From: Mesostigma viride
Lineage: Eukaryota; Streptophyta; Mesostigmatophyceae; Mesostigmatales; Mesostigmataceae
Direction of reading: 5' to 3'
Assembly (NCBI GenBank): GCA_009746045.1
Contig: RPFO01000132.1
Span: 1,506,590 to 1,570,589, forward strand
DNA: 64,000 nt
The translations under genes and the position numbers were made by a program. Shown piece after piece: positions 30,291-39,079 of this stretch; the stretch's first letter is position 1; each line of letters opens with the position of its first letter. The notes under the pieces were generated by a model. It worked only from the letters and a program-made list of their open reading frames with translations, did no database searches and had not been told where the DNA came from.

Positions 30291-32946
30291 GGGGAGGTGT
30301 GCCACAAACCCCCCCCAAAACTGGAATACACTTGTTTCAATATGAATTCAATTGAATTATGCCCAGCCATGATTAGGGGCCCTAAATAACATGTTTAGTG
30401 AGTTATCCATGCATTCATTGATGGTTCTACCCCCAACCACGCGCCGGTATCGCGCTAAAAATAGAAAAAGACGCTAATTAGGGCACAGTATGCCCCAGCC
30501 AATGCACACATCAATTCAGGCCAGCCATGATATTTTCCAAGCAGGTCGTGGGTGGCCAAAAATTAGAGCCACTCACAACCCATATCTGACATGCTTTAGA
30601 ATTTTTATTCTCTTGCAAGTACAAAAACGCTGTTTTTCACACATGCCAAAAATAATAAAATACCAAACACATGTGAAATGGGCCAAACATGATATTTAAA
30701 ATTCCATTAGTCATCGACACACACGCTCGCAAAATCTGGCTGCATTTGGACAAGCGGTGTGGAAGTTATAGTCTTTGGCAGCATGCCACCTGGGCGTCCA
30801 TTATACTAGTCACTGTCACTATCACTGCCATCATCACAGTCTTCCCCGCAGCAAACTGGGCAGAACCAGTCCCCATCAGGTACGCTGGGCAGGAGAGGGA
30901 CCGTGCAGCTCAGGTGGAGCCCCCCATCGCACCCGGGTGTGCTGCACAGCAAGAAAGGGTCATCATCAGATGCATCGGTCTTAGAGCAGCGCAAGCAAGG
31001 GATGTGTGCAGTGTCACACTCATCCTCATCACCCTGCCCCCCAGTGGCAGCCCCCACCCACCCCATAGAACACCGCCTTGCTGTATGGGTGCTGGCCACG
31101 CTGCTTGTCCTTCTTGGCATCATCCCAGTGGTGGCCACGCTTTGTGCTATTGGCCTTTGCAGCCCCGGCCTTGAACTCTAGCGTCCGTTTCACCACCTGC
31201 TGGCGCTTCCTCTTGTTCCTCAGCTCATCCAGCTGTGCAAGGGCAGCGGGGGAGGTGTCTACACCCATAAGCAAACAGCTAGGCACCTCATCTGCCCTTA
31301 CCTGCCCTCGGCATGGCCAACCTTGCAAGCGCAAGCATAGCAACACGATCGCTAGGCATACATGCCAAGAGAGCATACACTATACTCAACCCAAGGTTAC
31401 CTTGTAAACTTCATGATTAGAACTCGGCAAATCTATGACCAAAAGCACATATAAATAACTCTTACACACTGATGACGACACATGCTCAAGGTTGGGGGTC
31501 ACTGTGACACGCACTGATGAGTTTCCTAGACGACCACCGGACAGGCGCTAAGGACCACTCAGTAACCAAGTATAAACACAATTACACTTTACATGCCATC
31601 CAACATGCATCAAATACATGCTGAATATGTTATGAAGTACACAGGGGTGGCCACACACCTCATACCCCTTAACCGTACCTCGAGCATGGCCAGACTTATA
31701 AGCATGTGAATAGCAATAATGATGATGGCACTAAAATGCCTTACCAGCATTTTCTATGTTTCTCCCAGGTTAGAGGGTAAGGTTTATGCCAACCAAGCTA
31801 ACCAAAACAGCAACAACTCCTGAATCGCCCTACCTGAGATGGGCAACAAACTGGAACTATGGAGGGCAAGGAACCAAGGAGATCATGGCATACAAAGCTT
31901 GCATGCAGTCAACCATGTCAACCATGGTTGGCTCAGCACATTGCAGTCTTTTCACATGATAATATCAAGGGAAAGCTCAAATAAACCAATGGTGGTAGCT
32001 ATCTACATGCAGTCACACAAATGCAATATCTCCAACATAATCGTCAATAAAACACTTCCTCCCCTGCACGATAAAATGGAAAGAAACCATTGGCGGCCCT
32101 CCAGCGCATGAGCGCTGTGATGCCGCTGCGAAGAGAGGGTGCGTCACTCTCAAACAACAAGAAGCGTCCATACGCATAACATCCTTGCCAGAACACGTTT
32201 TATGAAATGCCTTAAACCTTCCCGAAGAGCTATAGGTTGCGACTGAAGCGGCCCTGATCACGACATCGACGAGAACAATCTAAAGCTGCCAGGTATTCGA
32301 CAACACAACGGCAAGCGACGGCGAGCTAGCTGGCGGAAACTGCCCAAAAAGAACGCAAAAAAACTCGAACGATGAGCTCATAGAAGAAAGCACTGATAGC
32401 AGATAACATTCGCGACAAATCTGTACCTCGCCCTCGTAAATCCCTTGCCCAGGCGCGCAACAACAGCGGTTATTCCATGGACAGGTCAGACACGCACTGC
32501 GCAGGTCTAAACCCTTACTTACCGATAAAGGCCGAAAATCTGGCAAAAAGCACCAGCTCGGTTTAGAATTCGATGCAACCGATATTAACGCCTGCTTCGC
32601 GGTCAGAACGACCCCCAAAACTGCGAATTCACTGCCGCTATCACGAATTCTATTTTATTCCGCGCGACCAAAAAATGCAGTTTACCCCCCATGCCGATGG
32701 CAGTAAAAGAAAGCAGCGATATTGTAAACCAGCTACTTGCCGCCACAACCCAACATCATTAAATCATCGTCTTCGACATTCGAGCATTTTTTTTGCATTT
32801 CTCTAGCCCTACATTGCTAGTTTCGCCTAAACGCAGTCGCCATGGCCACTTCCGCAAGGGGTGCGTGCACCGTGCACCCACTTTTCACTTCACGGCGGTA
32901 CCGCGATTTTTTTTGGCGCCAAAAAATTCGGCGGGCGCACGTCCCC
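30291..32946 (+). mobile_element. TTAA-type DNA element T1 inserted in the gypsy-1 chromodomain
   Basis: 2656 bp, flanked by TTAA (30287-30290 and 32947-32950). Ends are GGGGAGGTGTG and ...GCACGTCCCC, giving short inverted repeats GGGGA(G/C)GTG. Removing it and one TTAA restores the host codons TTT AAG GTG CAC TGG. The internal sequence is largely non-coding apart from a basic/PHD-finger remnant on the - strand. Superfamily is uncertain: TTAA duplication occurs in piggyBac and Kolobok elements. Confidence 0.9.
30806..31310 (-). pseudogene. PHD-finger protein remnant in T1
   Basis: The - strand frame has a basic helix (Lys-Arg-Lys-Arg-Gln-Gln) at about 31130-31260. After one frame change near 31065 it has a PHD finger: Cys-Leu-Arg-Cys, Cys-x4-Cys, His-Leu-x-Cys, Cys-Pro-Val-Cys, then a Cys/Asp/Ser acidic end. 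PHD or similar Cys-rich fingers close several transposase types, so this could be the C-terminus of the source transposase. A captured host gene piece is the other option. T2 keeps only the basic upstream part of this segment, and T3 has none. Confidence 0.6.
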
Positions 32947-33157
32947 TTAAGGTGCACTGGAAAGGAGAGTTAGAGTCTACTGCCACATGGCTGTGGTTGT
33001 CTGACTTGACTCACTGCCATGAAGTGGTCCAGGAGTATTGCCAAAAGAAGGGGCTCACTCTTCCTTCTTGGTATACTGAGTTGGTGCAAACCACTGCTCC
33101 CCTTCCTATATCTCAGGACTAACGAATGGTTTCTTCGTGCATGCTGTGTGGTCCCAG

Positions 33158-34303
33158 ATGGAGGAGGAGTTCACGTACCCCAACTTGGGCCTGGGCGCCA
33201 CCACGGAGGAAGGGGTCACGGGTATGCATCCAGAAACCCCCAACCCCATGAGTTATGTGGAATCCCTGTTTGACAGTATTGTCAGGCGTGACCTTAGGAG
33301 GGGTCAGCAGATGGATACCATTAACAAGCTCTTGCATTCAGTGATCTCCAAGCAGGATAAGCTACAGGAGCTTCTCCAGGGGTTGTCCTTGTCCCAGCCC
33401 CAGATGGGGAGTGGTGTTAACATAGCTCTCAGCTCCAGCAGCACTCCCATCATTCAGATTCCTCGTCATGTGGTACCTGTCAAGAATGTGGTGGCCTATG
33501 TGGATCACAGGAAGTGCATGGGACCTTGTGAGCATTGTGAGACGCTGGCCAAGGCAGTGGCTGCCCTTAACAGGGAGGAGGGGGAAGTGAGCCCTGAGGG
33601 TTATGTGGAGGAGGTCTTGTCTCAGTTGCACACCAGCCTGTATGAGATTGGCTCTCCTTTTGTGGGCCACCTGTTGCACAGGATGTTTGCCTTGACTCCA
33701 GGACCTGAGATTGATATGAGACCTGCAGAGGGGCAGGATATGTTGACCACCTTGCCTGAGGCTTTGAAAGGAGCCTTCATGCAGTTCCAGCCAGTGAGCA
33801 TGGGTGAGGCTTCCTACATGGAGTTGTTGGAGTTTTCAGTGCAGCAGGGAGACTTTGACTTGGCTCCTTCTTCTTCCAGCTCGGTCAATGGGTGCTTCCC
33901 TTTGGAGACATCCAACCTTTTCTGCAGCCCAGGGTTGCCTAAGTTCACCATGGAGCTCAAGGTTCGTCTGACCCCATTGAGGGTGATGGTGCCTTTGACA
34001 GGTGCTAAGTGGTCAGTGGTCAAGACCTTTCTCCAGTTCTGGTGGGCGTACAGGTCATGGGTGAGCAGGCACAAGACGTCTTCTACTTGGGTGATGGATC
34101 CTGAGAGCCAGTCTGTGGTGCTTCTCTCCTACCCAGGGACATGCCTGCGTTATGTTGCCCAGATGGCAGCAGGGGCTGCAGAGACGTGCATGGTGCTGCA
34201 GGTCAGCAGGAACTGGCCAGACCTGGTTCACATGGTGGAGCAGTTTCCCTTGTTTGGGACCAGGGGCAAGGATGGTGTGAATGGGGATTGGTATAGCCTG
34301 TGA
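33158..34303 (+). CDS. gypsy-1 extra ORF in the env position (unknown, about 381 residues)
   Basis: The first ATG is at 33158, 36 bp after the integrase stop; the frame is intact to TGA 34303. No signal peptide, transmembrane segment or furin-like site is visible, so it does not look like an envelope protein. It has a Cys-x2-Cys-x2-Cys cluster (Met-Gly-Pro-Cys-Glu-His-Cys-Glu) near residue 130 and otherwise mixed helix and strand composition. The intact frame in an otherwise broken copy suggests recent selection. I do not recognise a family. Confidence 0.7.
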   Translation: MEEEFTYPNLGLGATTEEGVTGMHPETPNPMSYVESLFDSIVRRDLRRGQQMDTINKLLHSVISKQDKLQELLQGLSLSQPQMGSGVNIALSSSSTPIIQIPRHVVPVKNVVAYVDHRKCMGPCEHCETLAKAVAALNREEGEVSPEGYVEEVLSQLHTSLYEIGSPFVGHLLHRMFALTPGPEIDMRPAEGQDMLTTLPEALKGAFMQFQPVSMGEASYMELLEFSVQQGDFDLAPSSSSSVNGCFPLETSNLFCSPGLPKFTMELKVRLTPLRVMVPLTGAKWSVVKTFLQFWWAYRSWVSRHKTSSTWVMDPESQSVVLLSYPGTCLRYVAQMAAGAAETCMVLQVSRNWPDLVHMVEQFPLFGTRGKDGVNGDWYSL

Positions 34304-34680
34304 AGAACAGAGCTGTGCAGGAAGAGGATGGGGAAGGATGGGGGAAGAGTATGGAAGGTGCTTTGGATTGTGGTGTGAGGGGGGGATTCCAGGATGGATG
34401 ATGGGGGGGGGCTCCAGTCCAGTTCTGATGTTCCAGTCCAGAGTTCCAGGTTCCAGGATGCTGAATGGAAGACCTTGTATTATGAGAAGTGTTTATCTGG
34501 CTTTATAGTAGATAAGGTAGTGACTTGTTTGCTGTAGAGACCTGTGACTAGATGTTATGAGATAGGAGGCCCTGTTTTCAGGGATGTAAAAACCCATCTG
34601 CTTTTCCCAAGAGATGGTGGATTTCTGTTCAATGTTCCTCTGCCTTCAAGAGTTGGCTATTGGACCTGGGAGGTCCAGTT

Positions 34681-34694
34681 TTGAGGGGGAGATA
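34681..34694 (+). other. gypsy-1 polypurine tract
   Basis: ttgagggggagata lies immediately 5' of the 3' LTR, the expected position of the plus-strand primer. Confidence 0.75.
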
Positions 34695-35465
34695 TGTAAC
34701 AAGCAAAAATGACTTTGTTGTTACATCCTTTGTTTTGTGAATGTTTGGCTTTTATTCGAGGACTTTTGGATCAGTATTGAGAAAGTTATGAGGTTTCTAA
34801 GACGACGGTACTTGGAGCTGATACTTTGTCAGCCAACTGATAAGAACCCTCATTGGTCGTGGCCTGATCCACGTGGGGTTGTAGTTTGTTGGCTGATACT
34901 ACTGATAGGAGCCCTCATTGGTCGTGGCCTGATCCACGTGGGGTTGTAGTTTGTTAGTTGGTACTATTGAGTCTTAAATGCTCCTTTGGGACTCACGACA
35001 GATTTAGGATCTCCTGGAAAGATTCTGCCAGGCTGTGTGTGGTGTTGTTCTGTTTTGTGTGACTAGGATGGATACGAAGATCTTGTATAGGATTCCATGG
35101 TTCTGATTGGTTCTCTTCAGGCTAAGGTTGGAGCAAGCTCGACAAGCACGTCGATATCAAGGACGTGGGGTCGCCATTGTTGCTACGTTGGTTTTGATTC
35201 ACCATGGTATAATAAAGCTTGTCTTTGTTGTCCATTCATAAGAGCCCCTTGGCTATAGACGTCCTTCAGTTCCACAGAGGTCGTCTATACACGAGCTTGT
35301 CTTTGTGTCTACAAGGGGTTGTGATTCCCTAAATCACGTGCTGTGGAATTTCCATCTCAACGTTGCTCGGATACTTGAAGTTCTGCGACTCAAGAAAGCA
35401 ACCCAGGTAAAAGATCTTTCATATTGGACTGTGGATGATGTTGATGATCATTTTTAGTCGTTACA
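34695..35465 (+). repeat. gypsy-1 3' LTR
   Basis: 771 bp, nearly identical to the 5' LTR, including both G-box repeats and the TATA box. It is shorter by an 8-bp deletion near 34993. It is followed by target duplication ACTTG. Confidence 0.95.
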
Positions 35466-35470
35466 ACTTG

Positions 35471-37694
35471 AAATTCATTTGCACAATGCTAAGTTATGAT
35501 TGGGGGCACTAAATAACATCTCTAGTGAGTTGTCCATGCACTTTTTGGGGGTACTACCCCCATATATACGCCAATAATGCGCTATAAATAGCAAAAGACG
35601 CTAACTAGGGCTGGTTATGCCCCAGCCAATCCACAAAACAGGTTGACCCAAAAAGCACAAGCCGCGTAGTTGCTTCCAGGCACATCGCAAACAGCAACTT
35701 ACATGGGGCATACGGACACCGCCGTTCAAAAAATAGCCCGTGGCGCCAAAAACGCGATTTTTTTCACTTAAAAAAATAAAACAATTCATAAACTTGTCAG
35801 ATCAAGCCAAAAAGCACTATTAAATTTCGGCACGGGTGGTCCCAGCCACGGTCCAAGTTTGAGGTCAATCGGACAACCCTAGCTCAAGTTATTGCGTTTG
35901 GCAGATGCCACTCTCACGACCGCTAAAGAAGGTTTTTCTTTGTACAAGGCCACTTAGGCATGATGTTTTCCATCCAAAGAGCCTGAAAGCATGCCCTACT
36001 CGATCACAAAACATAAGCAAACGCCTAGGCACCTCATCTGCCCTCACCTGCCCTCGGCATGGCCAACCTTGCCAGCGCAAGCATAGCAACACGATCGCTA
36101 GGCATACATGCCAAGAGAGCATACACTATACTCAACCCAAGGTTACCTCGTAAACTTCATGCCAAGAACTCAGCAAATCTATGACCAAAAGCACCTCTAT
36201 AACTCTTGCTCACTGATGACGACACATGCTCAAGGTCGGGGGTCACTGTGGCACGCACTGATGGGTTTCCTAGACAACCACCTGACAAGGCCCTAATAAG
36301 GACCACTCAGTAACCAAGGAAACACAATTACACTTTGCATGCCATCCAACATGCATCAAATACATGCTGAATATGTTATGAAATACAAATAGGTGGCCAC
36401 ACGCCTCATACCCCTTCACCGTCCCTCGAGCATGGCCAGACTTATAAGCATGTGAATAGCAATAATGATGATGGCACTAAAATGCCTAATCAGCATTTTC
36501 TATGTTTCTCCCAGGGTAGAGTGTTAAGGTTTATGCCAACCAAGCTAATCAACACTGCAGCGACTCCTTAACTGCCCTACCTGAGATGGGCAACAAACTG
36601 GAACGATGGAGGGCAAGGAACCAAGGAGATCATGGCATACAAAGCTTGCATGCAGTCAACCATGTCAACCATGGTTGGCTCAGCACATTGCAGTCTTTTC
36701 ACATCATCATATCAAGGGAAAGCTCAAATAAACCAATGGTGGCAGCTATCTACATGCAGTCACACAAATGCAATATCTCCAACATGATCGTCAGTAAAAC
36801 ACTTCCTCCCCTGCATGATAAAATGGAAAGAAACCATTGGCGGGCCTCCAGCGCATGAGCGCTGTGATGCCGCTGTGAAGAGAGGGTGCGTCACTCTCAC
36901 ACAACTAGAAGCTTCCATAAGCACAACATCCTTGCCAGAACACGTATCATGAAATACCTGAAACCTTCCCGAGAAGCAATAGGCTTCGACTGAAGCGGCC
37001 TTGACCACGACATCAACGAAAACAATCTAAAGCTGCCAGGTATTCGACAACACCACGGCAAGCAACGGCGAGCTAGCTGGCGGAAACTGCCCAAAAAGAA
37101 CGGAAAAAACTTCGAACGATGAGCTAATAGAAGAAAGAACTGATAGCACAGAACATTCGCGACAAATATATACCTTGACTTCGCAGATCCCTCGCCCAGG
37201 CGCGCAACAACGGCCGTTCTTCCATGGAAGGTTCCGACATGCATTTGCGGAGGCCTGAAGAATTACTTACCGAGAATGGCCGAAAATGTAGCAAAAAGCA
37301 CCAGTTCGGTTTGGAATTCAATGCTACCGATACGAATTCATCCTTCGCGGTCAAAAAGCCCCCGAAAACTGCGAATTTACAGCTGCTATCACGAATTCTA
37401 TTTTATTCCGCGCGACGAAAAAATGCAGTTTACCCCCCATGCCGATGGCAGTAAAAGAAAGCAGCGATATTGTAAATCAGCTACTTGCCGCCACAAACCA
37501 ACATCATTAAATCATCGTCTTCAACATTCGAGCATTTTTTTGGCATTTCTCTAGCCTTACATTGCTAGTTTCGCCTAAACGCAGTCGCCATGGCCACTTC
37601 CGCAAGCGGTGCGCGCACCGTGCACCCACTTTTCACGGTACGGCTGGTACCGCGAATTTTTTGGCGCGGAAAAAATTCGGCGCGCCGCGTCCCC
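35471..37694 (+). repeat. T2 right part, non-coding
   Basis: This is parallel to T1 30330-32946 with a deletion of the PHD-encoding segment. Short shared frames (for example 36586-36858 and its T1 twin 31839-32111) show no domain and carry the same substitutions in all codon positions, so I treat them as non-coding. Confidence 0.7.
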
Positions 37695-37698
37695 TTAA

Positions 37699-38371
37699 GG
37701 AGAATGCCATCGCTATCGAGGTCCTGCAGAACACCGCAGGCCTCGATCACCGCCCAGGCGGTGAAGGACATTGCCGCCAAGCCAGCCCCTGCTGGCCTGG
37801 CCGGCGATGCTCCTCCCATCACGACCTGGGCGGACATGCTTAAGCAGCACACCTGACCTCCACCACCGCCGTCGCAGCCCAGCTCCAGCGGCAGACGCTT
37901 GACCTCCGCGAGGAGGCCGAGCTCGCCAAGCGCAGCCTCAACGCCATCCTCAAGAACTTCGCCATGGAGGAAGGTGAGAATTCCGAGAAGCTTGCACGTG
38001 TGTTTGAGAGCAAAATCCTTGCACACATGGGCCTCCTTGGTGAGATTAAGCTGACCGCCCACCGCCTCCCCCGCGCGCGGGGTAAGGCAGGGGCGCCTCC
38101 GCTTCTTCTGATCTTTGAGAGCCCAGCGGACAAGATTTCGTTTCTCAGACGCCGCAAGCGGCTCGAGAAGACTCCCTTCACCGTGGACGACGACTTGACC
38201 CTGGCGCAGCAACAACGGCGACGGAAGCTATGGCCGACCTACCTCCAGCTCCGGCAGACCAAGGCGGGCCAGCCGGTGTACTGGAAGGGGGCGGCCATCT
38301 ACGTCGGCCACAAGCCCTGGCACGCGACCCCCTCGACCACCGCGGCCCCAGCGACCCCAGCCCCGGCCTAG
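37699..38371 (+). pseudogene. LINE-C ORF1, coiled coil, RRM-like and C-terminal part
   Basis: The frame shifts at about 37730 and 37858, but the content is clear. A helix Leu-Arg-Glu-Glu-Ala-Glu-Leu-Ala-Lys-Arg leads to Glu-Lys-Leu-Ala-Arg-Val-Phe-Glu-Ser-Lys. From 37964 the frame is open: Pro-Pro-Leu-Leu-Leu-Ile-Phe-Glu-Ser with Lys-Ile-Ser-Phe-Leu-Arg-Arg-Arg, then Asp-Asp-Leu-Thr-Leu-Ala-Gln-Gln-Gln-Arg-Arg-Arg. These match the RRM-like and C-terminal nucleic-acid-binding segments of L1-type ORF1 proteins. No ORF2 follows: 3' UTR and tail start within about 430 bp, so this copy is ORF1-only. Confidence 0.72.
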
Positions 38372-38815
38372 GGGAATACAGTAGCAGTAGTGTAGAATAG
38401 TTAGACAGTGGCCTTGTACATGCCCGCTTACTACAGGCACTATACCAGCTGAGGCCTAGCCTTTTTAGTCATGTACATGTGTGCCTATGATGAGCCACCC
38501 TCCAGACGATGCCTAGCTTTATTTAATTATGCCGTGCCCATGCAGGGAGTAACTCTCTGCTGAGACGCCATGCCCTAGCTTTTGTATAGCTATGCTGATC
38601 TTTCCCCCCATGACAGGCTCCCCCTTAGCTGGGCATAGCTTGAAGATCATGGGGCTGCAAGTGCCCTGGTGCACCTAGAGCAAGGGTCGTTTACATTCCC
38701 ACCCTTGCAGGAAGTAGCTTAGAATGTATGATAGGCCATATGCCCCTTCTCTGGGCTATGTGCTACATATACTCCCAACGGAGTTATGTTCCTAATCAAT
38801 TAATTAATTAATACA
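38372..38815 (+). other. LINE-C 3' UTR and (TTAA)n tail
   Basis: Non-coding; ends ccaacggagttatgttccta then atcaattaattaattaat. The last 100 bp match the - strand of 22981-23072. Confidence 0.7.
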
Positions 38816-39068
38816 TTCTGGGCTACTTCCTGCAAGAGTGGAATGTAAGCAACACTTGCTCTAGGTGCCTCAAGGGCACCGGCACCACCATGCTGTCTCG
38901 GGTTCAACCCAACTAAGGGGATCCCGGCACGGCGGAGGAAGATCATCATGGCTATACAAGAGCTAGGGCATGGCTTCTCAACAGAGAGCATCTCTCTGCA
39001 TAGGCATAGCATGGCTGATGATCAGAATAGCATGGCTAAATTCTTAATGCAACATCCATGGGGGTCCC
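38816..39068 (-). repeat. Inverted LINE-C 3' UTR copy (tail-to-tail)
   Basis: This is approximately the reverse complement of 38515-38735, with moderate divergence, so the two UTR copies face each other across the TTAA tail. No gene. Confidence 0.65.
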
Positions 39069-39079
39069 ATTATAGGCAT

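Larger units (their letters stand above)
28720..33122 (+). pseudogene. gypsy-1 integrase with chromodomain, split by T1
   Basis: The integrase reads from ATG 28720 to 30290: a zinc-binding His-x-x-x-His ... Cys-x2-Cys module, catalytic Asp in Thr-Met-Asp-Phe, Asp in Ile-Thr-Asp-Gln-Asp-Pro, and Glu in Gly-Ala-Val-Glu-Arg-Leu-Asn. A chromodomain follows (Tyr-Glu-Val-Glu-Gln-Leu-Val-Ala-His). The T1 element enters at TTAA 30287-30290. After T1 the frame resumes at 32951 with Val-His-Trp-Lys-Gly-Glu and ends at 33122, rebuilding a Lys-Val-x-Trp-Lys-Gly chromodomain core. Chromodomains guide integration toward marked chromatin. The linker 28521-28719 holds a frame break. Confidence 0.9.
23333..35465 (+). 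mobile_element. Ty3/gypsy LTR retrotransposon gypsy-1 (chromovirus-like)
   Basis: It has LTRs of 777 and 771 bp (TGTAAC...GTTACA), a target duplication ACTTG on both sides (23328-23332 and 35466-35470), a primer-binding site complementary to initiator tRNA-Met, and a polypurine tract. Coding order is gag, protease, RT, RNase H, integrase, chromodomain, then an extra ORF. The two LTRs differ at only a few sites, including an 8-bp deletion in the 3' copy, so the insertion is young. Removing nested T1 (2656 bp plus TTAA) leaves about 9.5 kb. Gag has one frame break and pol another, so the copy is not intact. Confidence 0.95.
23281..37694 (+). mobile_element. TTAA-type DNA element T2, split by gypsy-1
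   Basis: The left end GGGGATGTGG (23281) and right end ...GCGTCCCC (37694, followed by TTAA at 37695-37698) match T1 and T3 ends. Only about 2.3 kb belong to T2 (23281-23332 and 35471-37694); the rest is the gypsy-1 retrotransposon. No TTAA is found on the left side (agca instead), so one target copy was lost. The right part is closely similar to T1 31280-32946 over long stretches. No transposase is visible. Confidence 0.75.

Noticed and set aside
31839..32111. Conserved 90-residue frame shared by T1 and T2
   Set aside because: Similarity is at the DNA level across codon positions and reflects shared element sequence, not protein constraint.
33158..34303. Envelope protein of gypsy-1
   Set aside because: No signal peptide, membrane segment or cleavage site visible; kept as unknown ORF.
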